A stretch of DNA of 64,000 bases from Puffinus mauretanicus. Lineage: Eukaryota > Chordata > Aves > Procellariiformes > Procellariidae. Within the stretch, counting starts at the first letter, position 1. Every line of letters starts with the position of its first letter. Both the position numbers and the translations under genes were made by a program. Location: contig JAJKFH010003883.1 of NCBI GenBank assembly GCA_023333565.1, positions 1 to 64,000 on the forward strand. The letters are read 5' to 3'. The notes under the pieces are model-generated. The model was not told the origin of the DNA. It saw nothing but the letters and a program-made list of their open reading frames with translations, and ran no database searches. Below, one piece after another: positions 26,677 to 39,983 of the stretch.

Positions 26677-27268
26677 TTTTTTTTTTTTTTTTTTTAAAAA
26701 GCAAGTTGTGGCAGGGTGAGTAAAAAGTTGCTGGTTTAACCAGGGTTTTAGGAAATGAAAAGGGTGCTTTAATCTTGGTTATCTATGTATAAGCTGTTGT
26801 GGTTTCTGAATATGTAGCAAGGTGAAAGAAGCCCTCATTCTGGCATTTATTAAAAATCTGATTTTTTTTTTTTTTTTTTTTCCTGAGAGCTATACTGCCT
26901 CTGGCCATCCAGCCCCCTGCACAGGCTTTAACAGCAGCCAAGAGAAGCAGTGCAAAAAATATGTATAAATGTATATTAAAATACCACCCTTTTACGTCAT
27001 CACATACAGCGTTTTTCTGGTTTTTGCTCTTCGTGAGTCATTGCTTCTGTGGGAGAAGGTAGTATGGGACTGTGTAATGTGAAGATTTAGTTAGATTTAG
27101 TTTCTTAGTTTCGTAGATAATCAAAATTTTAAAAAATATTGTTTTTTAGAATTTGATTGCAACCAGCAGAACTATTTTTTAGGGGAAGGGAAGAAAATCT
27201 TAATTTTCTGTTTTTTAAAGCAGGCATACAAATTAGAATCTTAATGCCTTTTTTTTTTTTTTTTTTTT
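26677..27268. repeat. Cluster of three poly-T tracts
   Basis: Homopolymer runs T19 (26677-26695), T20 (26862-26881) and T20 (27249-27268) fall within 592 bases. The first is followed directly by AAAAA. No LINE or SINE bodies were recognised beside them. Confidence 0.85.
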
Positions 27269-28900
27269 ACTTGATTCCCTGCTTTTTTCATTTCTAAGCT
27301 TTGGGGGGGTCCTGACCCTTTTGCTTTCCCTGGATTATCTGGGTACCAGCCAATATTTTGAATAACGTCAGCAGAAAAAGACCTTTACTCAGAGTTTCAA
27401 ATCTCAGCTGAATGCAGAACAGCAGGAGTAAGAAGTCCTGACCCTGGGGTGGGGAGGTGGTGATGCTGTAGGGACAGGAGCAGGCGGAAGATGTGCTCGT
27501 ATGTGTTTAAAGAGTTTGTAATCTTCAGAATTAAGAATCTACTGAACTTGTACAAATGTGTTTTACAGAGGCTTTTAATTTGAGCAAATTTGGTTTTCTT
27601 AGATTATATCTTTTGCCGTCTCTAAAACACAGGCTGTCGCCGCCGAAACTGTAAGTCCTTGCTCCAAAACACTTCAAAGAGAGATTTTAATTCTTAAGTC
27701 GGTCTTCCCCTTGTTCCTTTTGGCAGAAGATGTTTCCAAAAGTATATCTATTTTTAAGGTAGCCTGAATCCAGTGCCCATCGTGAAAACTTTAAGGCCAA
27801 TTAATTTGGCCACGCAATCTTACGAAGAACCCCAAATAGCTTATATCAGGATCTTAGCAAAAGTTGACCAACCCCAACAAGTGGCGTTTCTAGCATATAA
27901 TAAATAAAATACATATCTTTGCTAGCCTGATAAGCAGGAAAGCTATTGATTAAAACCTTGTCTTCAGCTTATTTCCGGAATCGGCGAGTTAAAGTGCGTT
28001 TGATCTATCTTGTTTTCAAATCAGCAATATTTTTGCATGTGTGGAAGATACTGCGCTCGCTTTGATCCCCGAGAGATTTGTTTTGGCGTTGCAGGAGCTA
28101 TATTTATTTTGCTTTGTGAGCGAAATAAAAATGGTTTAATGAGTGCCACGGTGTTCCAGATCTGCCTAAATGTCACCTAAGACTTGCAGGAGAGACGAGA
28201 AGCTGTAGGTGACTACCTGAAGACAAGCCATATGTAATATGTGCTATATATTTCAGAGAATATTCACATTTAATATATATAGGATAATAAATACAGCAAT
28301 TAATAAATAACACAGTAAATACAGGAACGAATGTTTAAGCACTTATTTTAAATGCTCTGCTGCATAGGAGTGAACGTAAGCGCTTAGTACGAGACGAATA
28401 TCCTGAATATTGCACACGGGTCGTGACGTGAACAGCAGGGACGGTTGGACAGGCTGAGCGTCCTTTACCCTGCCACTCCTCGGCAGCTTTACCCTGCTGA
28501 ACAGAGGAAGGAAGAGCAAGACCTATTGAAAGGGACAAACTGCTGTACAGGGTTTTTTTTTATTTACTTTTTTATTTTAAGGGTTTTATGGACTAGTGGT
28601 ATTTTAAACCATCTGCGTGGTGGCATATGGCAAGGCAAGATGAATGGCTGAAATTAAAAATAGAAGTGGAAAACTTGTTTTCGAAGTGGACTATTGCAAC
28701 AATTTGGGGGGAAACGTGAAATCATACTCTTGAAATTGCTGTAACTCTTTAATTTGAAAAGAAATAATATTCCCTGATGGTCCTTAGATTAGGTAGTTTG
28801 ATACCTATTTAGGATAGTGAGGGGCTTTATCTATAACGTTACGTCATCCAGGATCTATTCTAAAGAATACTTTATTGAAATGGAGGGAAGGGAAAAAAAA

Positions 28901-28972
28901 AAACCAAACCAAAAACAAAATAAAAAACCAAAAATACCTCCCAAAAAAAACCAAAAACTTGAGTCACATAAA
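28901..28972. repeat. A/C-rich low-complexity block
   Basis: A stretch of short A runs broken by single or double C, such as 'aaaccaaaccaaaaacaaaa'. A similar block lies near 30205-30300. No coding or RNA signal is visible. Confidence 0.75.
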
Positions 28973-31870
28973 ATAGATGAATTTCTCTGCTGGTACTTTA
29001 TGAATGGATGTTGCATGATGGCAAAGTGCTGTCTTCAACTCTTCAGGCCAATTAAAAATACCTCATTTTAGAAAGCTGCTGCTGGTTTAGGTACCGTGGA
29101 CGCTGGGTACCACGGACTTCATTCCCAGAGCTGGCGGACATCGCTCCCCGCAAGCAGGTCCAGCACGGCGCGGGGAGGTGAGCTTGGAGAGCCCATTTTG
29201 GTGGGACCCCATAGCACCCAGCAGCACTGGAGCAACTTGGGTGTCTGAAACCAGATTTCTCTGCGGTGGAAATCCTGGCAGGAGGAGTCTGCACATAGCA
29301 GGAGGCAAAGCGAGCATCCCGGTTTCGGCCCGGCTGCATTTCATTGTCTGGGGGAGCGTGCAGGGCGAAGGGCTGTTTACACCACAAGTCCGCTATGACG
29401 GCGCGTCTGTCGAGGAATTAGCTGGATTTGTTGGTACGATGGAGAGAAGAAATTGGCTTATAAGGAGCCAACAAATTTGCAAATGAGATCCATGTGTATG
29501 TGTGCTCCACCCCCCCATATTCTCTATATGTTGCTTTGCAGGAGTTTCCTACCAGCTCTTACGATACAGCCATCGCTTCTAAAAATAACTATTGAAGAAT
29601 TTGAGATCTGGGCCGTTGATCACGTTTTTGGGTCCCAAGTGTAGCAAGGAGAGCAGCTCCTCATGGGCTTCCCAGCTTGCCATGTAGCCGAGCCCATCTT
29701 GGGAAGAAAAGCGATGGCTTATAGCCCACCCTGCCCATTGCTGGAGGAGACTGGGCAATGCTGGGACGGTGCAGGCTTAATGACACCCTCATCTATTTTA
29801 GAAAAAAGGAAAATTCAGCGGTGAAGTCCTGCACATCCCTATAGCCTCTAACAAAAGGGGAAAAGAAAAGTATTGCAATATCAACCCATATATGACTGTA
29901 TAGAGGAAACGATGCCATTCTCTGTTGGCTTTAAATAGAAATGGTTTTCGTTTTTAATCGCACGCCTTTGTGTTGGAGCAGTTAATTGGGCTGGTTTACG
30001 CTAGGACAAAGCTTTACGGCAGCGAGAAACATTCCTGGGTCTTGGCCTTCGTCTTTCCCCAGAGACTGATTTTTCTGGTGTGACAGTGGCACTGATTGTT
30101 TTCCAGCTTTATCCAATCAAATAAGCTGCGATGGAGTGTGGGGCTAGAAAACTGGTCTTGAAATTTTCTATTAATCACTGAAATATCCCCCCACATTTTG
30201 GGAAAATGTAAAAAATAAAAACAACAGGAAAAAAAACCCCCAAACAACCCATGTTGCTTGTAATAAAAACAGCAAAAAAAAAACCCTCCCCAAAACCTCT
30301 TCTTCAGTAAAGGAAGGAAAAAACAGTACTGGAAACTAGACCTGTTTGTATTTCTAAATGCCAGCTGCTTTCCAACACTTGTTGGACAACTCAGACATTT
30401 CAACAGCTCACACTCAGTCTTTAAAAGCGCTATTTTGGTCTGCGCTACAACAAATCCTTTCGGTCCTGTTGCTCATATGTTTTCATCGTACGCTTGTTTT
30501 CGGTTTGTAGCGATGCTTTTTTCGGGCGAGTAATTCCTTGTTAACTGTTGCAATATTTTGTAATTATCCTTGCAACATGGCTTATCCGACAGTGTTTTAT
30601 TGCCACCGAGCGCTGGTTGCCAGCGTACGGAGGCTTTTGTGCGCTGTGAGCTTGTGAGCACCGGTCATGGACCATGTTCCTGCCTTCTCCTGTTCCAACT
30701 CGAGAGGGAGAGAAAGCGAGACCGCGTACTGGATTAATTGCACGTTAAGAGCAAAACGTTGGCAGAACAGCTTGTGTTCACGCTAAAAGATGCTATCACA
30801 AAAAATTAAAGGAAAAAGAGGTGGGAACAAGCTAATAGAAGATAGATGATGCTATGTGAGCTTTATTCTTTTGCTTGGGGTCAGGGAAATAAGGCCACTC
30901 AGGTGATGTACCTGGAAGGGAGGGTTGGTGAGAAGCATTTCAAGGCAATGTGTGACAAGCCACCGATTTGTTACAGTTCAAGGTTTTATTGAAATAGTTA
31001 TGCGCGAACATTCTGTTTCCTTGTTTATTCTTCCACAGTGGCTAAAATGAACCAAAATTTAAGAGTCACGGCTGGTATCATAAGATTTTAGGTGATTGGT
31101 ATGTACCAAAGCACTGCGGTACAACTCAAGGTGATAATTCAGGGAAGAATCACAAGCAGCAAGAACAAAGATGGGCCTTAAATATGAATTGCAGCTTTAC
31201 GGTTGTGTACATAGGTGCCTGTCCCAGTGCATGTGTCCCTTTGCGTCGTGGCTGAGAGCAGCGTGGGGGGGGCACTCACAGGTATTATTCCCCTTTCTAG
31301 GAGAGCTGCTGGAGGAGCAGCGAATCTGCCTGCCGTGATTTGTAGCCCCCATTGGCAGTACCTGGAAAACTTGAAGTTTTCAGTACTGCTCACAGATTTA
31401 CTGTAGGGGTTTTAGCCTCCCTCTTTGCGATCCTTCTGCTGGTACCAGGCGCTGCCTGCCCCAGCGTGTGCTTTCACATCGCTTGCTATCGTTGCTGGGC
31501 AATATCCACCCTCCTCGTTCCTTCTCCATGAATAAACTCTTCAAGCATCTTGGTGAAGTTAAATACGTATTTTTAATATATCTTTTATTTTTATATATAT
31601 TTTTATTTCTTTTCCTTTCACCGCCAGTGATGGGATTTATGGTGTGATCTCGTGCATCATTCGCTTGAACGCACGAAAGGAAACCAAGCCAAGGGGCACA
31701 TCTCATGGCCCTGGGATTGCAACCAACTCATGATGGCATCGGTACACGGCATAAACTAAAACAGTAGACAAAAGCTTTGGCAAGGGAGAAATGTGGACGC
31801 TTGAGAAGCAAAACACGTTTCAGTGCAGAGCAAGAATCGTTTCCAATCACCTTTTTCTTTTCTCTTTCAG

Positions 31871-31987
31871 GCTGTGACTGTGCGAAACTCCATGGCTAAA
31901 TCGTTGTACAGCGCCCTGTTCGACTGGATAGTGTTCAGAATTAACCACGCGCTCCTCAATTCGAAGGACATGGAGGAAAGCACCAAG
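31871..31987 (+). CDS. MYO9A: MYO9A exon C: motor domain, [11 protein letters not shown] helix
   Basis: A 117-base, phase 0-0 exon of 39 codons, from [20 protein letters not shown] to KDMEESTK. The [21 protein letters not shown] block is a hallmark helix of the myosin head: most myosins have (R/D)(A/S)(L/M)AK.(L/I)Y..LFDW(L/I)V..(I/V)N. It immediately precedes the switch II strand, which is what exon D supplies. The acceptor is strong ('ctctttcag'), the donor is aag|gtaaca. The exon's GC content is visibly higher than that of the surrounding intron, in keeping with coding constraint. Confidence 0.96.
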
Positions 31988-34900
31988 GTAACATCTCGCC
32001 AGCTCTTTTGGCTACACTCTTGTGTTTTTAAAATAGGTAACTATGGGATAAAACATTACCCAAGCTCCTAACAGCACACTGCTTAACATAAAGTTAACTT
32101 TTCCTTGGTTAATATTTTAGACATCGTTATTTTAAGTAGTGTTTGCTGAGCCAGGAAGGGTGAAGCACCTCAAATAATATATCCTCAAAGAGGCTGGGGA
32201 AGAGGTTTTGTGGTAGCCACAAAAGTCTGTTCCCCCACCCCCCCAGGGAGCCATGCCAAAGACTTTTCCTTCTTGTGTGTAAAACTATAGGACCATATAT
32301 TAATTGAGGGGAATAAAGGAAAGCTTGCTAACGGGAGGTGTTTTGTTGAGGTTGTTCCATAAAAATAATCAGAAAAGGTGAACAAGCTGTGGTGTCGGTA
32401 GGTACTGAGATAGCACATCACTAACGAGCAGAAAAGTGAGACTGGGGAAAAAAAGATTACGACGGTGCCGAGCTGCTTTCCCAAAGGATTGATGGGAGGG
32501 ATGACATGACATTTCCTGCAGTAGCGGGGCTGGATGTCGCAACCCAGGACGTCCTTTCCAAAAACTCTCGTGTATTCATCCGCGCTCATTGCGGCGGGGG
32601 GATGCTGACACCGGAAAGCACGGGTGCATGGATGCGTCCGCACACGCACGTGCTTGCAGCTCGCCAGCTACCCTTGGCTTGGAAATTTTGGGCATGGGCC
32701 AGCAGCGTGTGTTTTTTTTTGGGGGGTTGTACATCCAGGCTGAAGCCGCAGCTGCCAAAAGGAGGATTGTTTTGCTAAGCGCTAACATTACGTTTGAATT
32801 ATGCTGTAGGACTGAAGTTGCAGAGACTTGCAGTGTAGCCAGTCCTTTATTTAACTTCATAGAAATGCTTGCGGAGCATAATTATAGACTGAAAATAAAT
32901 ACATGCGTATAAAATTTGGTTATATGCTTTTCTGACAAGAAAGGTTGTTAAAGTGGGTAACATCCAGTGTCTCTTCTGATTGCACATGCTTCCTCTTCCT
33001 CTGTTTAATATTTTACTAAAAATGTTGTGTTCTTTCCTGATTTTTTTCCAAGTCATCAAAAGTTTTGTCTGGGCTGTCAGGAAAAAAACCCCACTGTTTG
33101 TGTATTTGGTGAAGCAGAAAAGGTGGACTTGTTTTAACAAGGAAATGCATCTCAAATACTAATTGATTTTTTTTTTTAATGGTCCAAGGATTTCTAAAAA
33201 ATGTTATCTGTTCCATAATACTTAAGTACAAGATCAGGCTAGGACACTATTGCTTGCTTAGTCAGCACGTCTGTAATAGCAGGGCACAACGGTAGGTGTT
33301 TATGGGCCATTAAACTTTGGTTCCCAACCTCAAATCTCAGCAGGTAGGAGCCAGAACAGCCCAAATTTGTGCTGTTTTCCAGCATCGCCGCTGCATATTA
33401 ACTCTCTGCTTCCTCCAGCCAAGACTCCTGTGCAGCGTAACCACCTTCCCCTTGCCCGTCTCCCTATATCATCTCACGAATTCCCAATTTGCAGTTTTCT
33501 GACCCATTTTCTTTGCCCAGAATCGTACGGTGTAGCAGTAAGATCCAGGTCAGGCAGCAGGCGCCGGGAGCTGGGAGCGGCGTTGCCCTTGCGCAAGAGC
33601 AGATCCGCCTACGCTGGCAAACACCCAGGACCCGGAGCTGCAGGAACGTGCAGGCTCGTACCGGCGTTGAGATCCAGGGAGGCAGTCCGGGGCTGTACGC
33701 GGGCCAGGTTTTCTGAAACAGGAAGGTAGTGCACAAAATACCAAGAAATACATACTTCCGGAGACAGGAGTGTAATTAGGTTTATCTTCAGAGTCCTCTA
33801 TGAACATTGATTGATTTTCACAAGTCCCCCAGAAATCATGAAAATGCATGAATCCTGCCCATTTTATGGGTAGAGAGGTTGAAGAAGAGAGTTTATGTGC
33901 ATTGCACAGAGCTGCAGAGAGCAGCTTCGTTAAACATCCAGTAGCCAGTTTTCTCTTGAGTTGTTCTACAGCGTCACCTCCTCGCCCCCTTTTTTTGCCC
34001 CCAACTTGGGTCCTTCCAGCACAGAGGGAGGAGAAGCGTCTGCCTGGACCGGGCAGGGCTGGGAGTAGCAGCTCCTTTGCCCTCAAGGAATAAAGTCGCT
34101 GCCAGCAAGCAGCCGAGGGCATCCCGGGCTCTGTGGCTGCTGCTGAGACACCAACCAGCAATTACCACCCTTCTCTGCCCTGGAAGAACCGAGCTGATGC
34201 CAATTAATCTGGTTTTTCCTACCACTTCACAATCTTCTTGAAATCCTTTTCAGTTCGTGCTTGGAGAAAGCCTGGATGAAGATAGAGGTTCTTCTTAACC
34301 TCCCATATGTGGTCTTGGGGTTGGGCAACACCAGCAAGTAACTGGAAGGTGGACTGGGAGCAGGGGCATCTCCGGACCCTGGGAATAGGTCCTCGAAGGC
34401 AAGATGATCTCAGCACTTGGATGACATCTGCTTGCTGGCATCTACCAGCTCCCTCAAAAAATCTCCTAAACACACTGAGTCTCTGATTTAAGAAAGAAAA
34501 ATACAGTCTTGCACCTCACCACGAAAGGTTGCTGACTCCCGAGTTTGCAGTGGGTGAGCAATATGCGACTCGCCCTGCAGCAAGTGTCCTGGCTTAATCC
34601 CAGCCCACGCTTGTCACCAATATTCCTCTGACTTTTGAGATATATTTTGAAATACGCCCGCAGGTTTTGAAGGTTCGGAAGGTTGTCAGATGATGGATTT
34701 TTTGGCAGAGGGCTTTCTTATATGACAGTCATGTTATGCAGAGATAAAGTAAGACTCAAAACCATCTGAATTCAGAGCGGATATGGGAGGAGAACTGCGT
34801 CTGAAGTTTTCACAAAAATGAATGTGGAAGTATATCTCTTCATGAGTGTAAATTTTTATTTCAGCGGTCATACACAGCTGTCCTATAAAAATAGTCATGG

Positions 34901-35950
34901 AGAGCTTGTATAGCCTTTGCAGAAGTTTGCTTGACCAGAGCTACCGCTCGCCTGGTTGTGGTAGCTTGGGGCTTTGACGTGAAGGCTGGAGGTTGCAGAA
35001 GAAGGCATTGCCCCAGCCGCCTAGGACAACTTCGTTGACCAAAACTCATGCTCAACCCAACCAGTGGTGGACATCATACTCCTCGGTGCAGGCTGCATTT
35101 GCCGAGGAGGCTATTTATAGCTAGTTAAGCCTATTTAATTGCTGGTGGGCCACGTGGTTTGGTGATAGGTGGGAAGAAGACCTAGATCCTAATAAAGACC
35201 TTGCCCCAAGAGGACTTGGGATAATGGGAATGAAGACAATTTTCATATCCCAATATGTGTGTTTATTTGATGTCAGCAGTAAGGAGAAGATCAAAAGATG
35301 AAGCTGGGTAAAAAAAATAAGCACCCGGTCATCATTCTTCCACTGGTTTTCAAGCGAGTATTTGGAAGATGTAAATCAGACCTTTGATATCCAATTTTAG
35401 TTAAATGTACAGTGAATTATTTTGGGAAAACACAGTGGGATTTGGCTTATCTTGCTTGCTGACAGGATTCGTAGTGTATTATTTCTGAACCAAGTTGTGA
35501 ATAAGTTATTTGATACGGCTTGTTTTATGCTCATAGCAGCGCTGCTGCGTATCGGTTTCACTCCGACTCTCTGTTTTCCTTGGTCTTCTCTCTATTGCTT
35601 TTAGCTTCTTTTATGTTCTCATGATCCCCTACAAACTGTCTGAAATTTGACCTTTATTAATGAGGTTGGAGATTTTTCCTCCTCTTGAGAACTAGATTAC
35701 TAAACCTCAGAGAGTCTCTTATTTAATTCCCCTTCCATAAATTAGGTTAAGAATTGTTAGAAGTCTGTCTCGTTGCTTAAAATGATGATACAGTGTAGAT
35801 CGAGGGGGACCAAAAGGCATTTCTTCCAAGGTTTTTTTTTAAGCTTTTCCCATTTGGTTCTTGTGAAGTGTCTCAATTTCTTCCTAAATAACCTTGCTGC
35901 TGTTTTCAGATGAGGTGCTGCATACGTGGTGATGATGGTGAATGCAATTT

Positions 35951-36056
35951 CATGGTCATGAAGAAAATTCATTTAAATTAATGGCCATGAAGAAAATTCA
36001 TGGCTGAATTCATGAAGAATTCATGGCCATGAAAAAAAAATTCATTTAAATTTAAT
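35951..36056. repeat. Local repeat cluster of CATGAAGAAAATTCAT-type units
   Basis: The segment 'catggtcatgaagaaaattc' followed by 'atttaaatt' at 35951-35980 recurs as 'catggccatgaaaaaaaaat' followed by 'tcatttaaattt' at 36022-36053. Two partial units with 'catgaagaa(aa)ttcatgg' lie between them. It looks like stepwise slippage plus point change. Confidence 0.85.
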
Positions 36057-36295
36057 CAACTATTTTATTCTTGGCTCTCTGACCTCAAACAGAGGAAAAA
36101 TTGCTGAACACGCAACAGGTTTAATGCATATCTGTTCATTATTTTTAGGCCCCAACTTCCAACTTTGTAGCAAATCACTGCCTCCCACTTTATGTTATAG
36201 GTCATCGTGTATATTGTGCTGATATAGATTGGAGTAGTCCTTTTAGATTTAGTGGTGATGGGGTTTTGTTTCTTTTTTTTTACAGTATTGGCTTT

Positions 36296-36372
36296 GGAAT
36301 ATTGTAAAAAATAAATTTTAAAAATTTTTAAAACACATAAAAATTTAAAAAATAGTAATAAAAAAGATTTTT
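36296..36372. repeat. AT-rich low-complexity block
   Basis: A and T runs such as 'taaattttaaaaatttttaa' dominate. No other signal is visible. Confidence 0.8.
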
Positions 36373-39300
36373 CCCCAGAATTGGAAGCAAACCTGTTTGT
36401 GATTGCCAAAATGTACCTCTGTGGTGGAATGACATCACCAGCATGCGTTTGGGGTGACATAAGTCAGTTCCAATGATCGCTATTTATTGGTGGTTTGGGA
36501 TTTGGAAAGCATGTGAATGTAGCTTCAAGACTTTGCTGAAAAGCCCTTAAGACTCATGCTCGGTGTTTAAATGTCGCGGCTGTGACATTTTTAGGAAAGC
36601 ATGAAGTCACTTTTATCATCTCAACCAGAAAGTGTTTCCAGGGTTCGCCCAAATTTTAAAAATCCTTGTAGGCGTACACTTGTAATTACAGGAATTTTGC
36701 TATAGATTTGATATACTCGTAATGCAGACATGTGCTGCAGGCTTGTCCGTGCTGCGTACTTGTTAATTTTAAATGTTAGTTTGGATAAAGGAACAACATT
36801 AATGCATCAACTAGACTTGGCTAATCGAGGTCTAAATTATATTACGTCTTTGCATGATTTCCTTACAACACTCATTCAACGTGTGAATTTGAAATTGAAG
36901 AATTAGAAGATTTGTAAATATAAAATTCCTTCGGTTATTTTCTTTACAAACTTAATTCTAAAACCAACCAGGTTGTGTGCTTTTGTCAGGCAGTTTAACA
37001 AAAAAATTTCATTTACGCATAACTCAGTGGAAATAATTTTTTTCACCTTGCTATAAGAAATGACTCTGTACTGGCAGATTGGTGCTGCTTTATAATGGAA
37101 AAACTGATATAACCCTTTTGTGTAGGGATGAGATTTTTTTGGCCAGAAAGCAGAAAAATAGCCATAAATTCCCAATTTCTCATTTTTAAAAGTTTTCCCA
37201 ACTTAAATGCCTTGACCTCTTTCTTTTGGGAACTCTGTGATGCTGCCTCCTGCAACAGAGGGCAAATGACCTGATTCACCGCAGAGCTCTGCCCTAATTT
37301 ATCTGGCGTGAAACTGCAAAAAACCCCCACATCTTAAAATTTGTATTCTGGAGGTGTTTGGGAGTTATCCACATAGTCAGTGATGTGAGAAGAATGCTGG
37401 TTTTCCCCGTGTAACAACCATGGCAGAATTAACCATCCTCATCTTGTACGCGCGGTTTGATACCTGCAGTGATTTTGTTAAATGCAAATTTTTTTTTTTT
37501 TTGAGTTCTGTGCATTTTACCTCTCTGAGCTTGTTTAATTTTGGGTATCAGCAAAAAATCATAAAAAGACAATTTCAAAATATAATATTTTTAATGGGAT
37601 TCTTTTATAACTGAAGCAGAGATTTTTTTCAATATATAACTGTTCTATTTTGCTTTATAAACGTATTTACATGCACACATGAAAATCTATTTAAGTAGCA
37701 GTTTTGACACAGTAAATTAACCAGCATTAAAAAAAAGGGGGGAGGTTTTTTGTGCTCAGCTATTTCATATTAAATTATGCTTGTGAGAGCTTGAAAACGC
37801 TGTTTAGTTTGAAGTGTTCACCCGTGGCAGGGGCTTAACTGTGTCCACAGAGCATCAGCGCGGCGCTTGTGAAAGCCAGCGTCAGTAATTCCGTAAGGAT
37901 TCTGGAAGTGTGAGCGTTTTATCTTCTAAGTCTTGTTTTTATGTAGCGCAATAGAGACTTTCATCTGGAGTAGTTCTGGGGAGCTCTGGCGTATCGTCGG
38001 GAGAGGCTTGCACAGCGGTGGGGTGGTTGGGGTCGGGATTTGCTTACGCAAGGACGATGCGAATGGAGCATCGGTGTCGTGGATGAGGAACACTTTTGTC
38101 GTGTTTCCATCATCACTTTTTCCATGTATAATATAGGTAAAATATGAGCTGCTAATTATATAAAGAGTTTAAGAAGAATTCTTGCTGACATCTATTTTAA
38201 AAAAAAAGTTGAAGCAGAAGATTTCTGCTTTAGGCTGTCGTTTAATGAAAATATCTGTGAACAAAAGGGTTGCCACGTTCGTTGGGACAAGCAGGAGAAG
38301 GATGCTCGAGCCTTGGGAAGCAGCAAGTGAGAGTGAATTCCTCTGCCAGGCTCAGTTCTTGGTCCAGTGGCTTCCCAATTTCCATCTTCTCGCCAAACGG
38401 CTGTTTCTCATGGGCATTTTGCCAAATGATGCAAACTTCTGGGAAGCTGGCCAAGGACCTTCAGCAGGACCTTGGCATGGCATGGGTGGGGGTGAAGAGG
38501 TAGAGTCTGGCCCTGGAATAGGGAGAAAAGCCTGAACAGAGGATAAAGTAGCCAAAGACCTCTTGGAAAAATGGGTTAGAGTCTTATCGTTGAGCTTATA
38601 TGCTTTTTTTAATTGTGTTTTCACTTGTTCTGGTAGCTGAAGGCCATATCATACAAAGCTTCAACTCACAAGCCGGGTGGCTGCTCTGCCCACGGCAGCT
38701 CTGTCTGTTCCAGCCGTAGGTGGTTCCCTGGTCAGGAGTTGAGCACAGAAGGAATATTTTCCTCCCACGTTACGTGGTCTGTTGAAAACGGACGAACTAC
38801 AGCGTAGAGACACGTGCGGATAGTCTGGTTTATATTTCTGGCAGTGGAGTTAGGCTAGTCTTAGTAAGGTAGTCTTATGAAATCCAGAGTGCAGATAAAA
38901 CCAATAAAATTAAAACCAGGGTGCCTGACAGCTCTCAGGTTCTTCTGAGGTGGAGGTGTTTCTTCTCCCTGCTTGAGATTTGGTTCATTTGACCAGTGCT
39001 AATGCTTTTACCTTGCTTAATATTTTTATTTAATTAATTGTAATGTATGAACAGAACCCGTGGACAAGTGAAATGGCTTTGGTTAGACATGGAAGCTTAC
39101 CCCAGAGCGCAGTTCGCTAATGAACTGCTGGTGGAGCTCTCTGTGCACGTCCTTCAAACACTTCACTCCTTTTTTGATGACAACAGGCTTGCTAGGTGGA
39201 CGCAATCTGAGTTTTATTTGTAACTAATTATTAATTACTTGTTTAACAGAACAGTCATATACTGGTTTGGAAGTTGCAGCAGAAATGATACCTACTTCAG

Positions 39301-39744
39301 CTTGTTTTTCACCCTGGCTCCCTGTGTCATTGAGGTTTATCACATCCCCACCTCCCTCTTCCCCCATGTTTGCCAAATTCATCCAACAAGCAGAGCGCTC
39401 AAGATTTATAAAATCCCGTACATACACGAAGGAGAAAGATCCACGTTTCTACTCCTGTTAAGGGAAGGAGGGATAGTCTGAGCCCGGGGAGTGATGGGTT
39501 GCACTTCCTTGTGGGCCAACGTACGTGTGGCCAGGGTCCGCTGCTGCCCCTTGCCTGGCTGGTACGGGAGGAGCGGGGTTGGTTCAGGAGGAGAGGAGGG
39601 GGCCAGGAGATTGCAAAGCAAGCTGTGAATTCACAGTGGTGGTGGCCTCATTTTGCAACATAAAAAAGCTTGGTGCATCCACATGTCTTGATGACCATCT
39701 CAAGAGGTCATTGTAGATTAGAGGAGAGAGGAGAGACCAAACAG

Positions 39745-39983
39745 GGTTAGGGCTCTTCAATTTGGAGAAAAGGCTGGGCTGAGATGCGGTTGAGGTTTAA
39801 AAAAATCATAAAAGTGGTGGAAAAAAGGCATTTTAGAACTGTAACTCACCAAATTTTGCAATTTAAGTTACGGAGTATGGATTTTAGTAAAAGAAAACAC
39901 TTCTGTATTGTGAACATCTAGAAGTTGGCCTGAGAGGCTGTGAGGGATCATAGTGTCAAGGGGTTAAAAAAAACCTGACTGGG
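39745..39983 (+). mobile_element. Decayed CR1/L3-like LINE 3' untranslated fragment
   Basis: The + strand shows 'ggctcttcaatttggagaaa', then 'ctgagatgcggttgaggttt', then 'aaaatcataaaagtggtgg', 'aaagaaaacacttct' and finally 'ggctgtgagggatcatag' before 'aaggggttaaa'. The same order (gctcttcagcttgg, gaggggagatatgatagagg, aaatcatgagtggt, gaagtacttcttcac, gttgtgaaggccaa, gggttcaaa) occurs in the 3' ends of old CR1-group LINEs of amniotes. Divergence is large. The call rests on remembered consensus and should be treated as probable. Confidence 0.55.

Larger units (their letters stand above)
10249..31870 (+). other. MYO9A: Intron B-C (21.6 kb)
   Basis: Bounded by gtctgt at 10249 and 'ctttctctttcag' ending at 31870. 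Inside are three local duplications (11706-11809, 20736-20810, 24092-24137), three T19-T20 runs between 26677 and 27268, and A/C-rich low-complexity blocks near 17850, 28900-28970 and 30210-30300. I recognise no exon, RNA gene or full transposable element in it. The longest open frame (143 codons, from 18491) has no recognisable family features. Confidence 0.8.

Noticed and set aside
28328..28395. Possible old SINE/LINE piece with 'taagcactta' and 'taagcgcttagta' blocks
   Set aside because: Only two short blocks agree with remembered consensus sequences; could be chance.
33855..33935. Possible third MIR-like relic
   Set aside because: 'cccattttatgggtagagaggttg' echoes MIR blocks, but the rest does not follow in order. 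The match is too weak to call.
33550..34161. Minus-strand open frame of 203 codons, the longest ATG- or near-ATG-type frame in the window
   Set aside because: The translation shows no recognised domain, is low in complexity in places, and overlaps a GC-rich patch where stops are rare by composition. No splice sites or poly-A signal support it as a gene.
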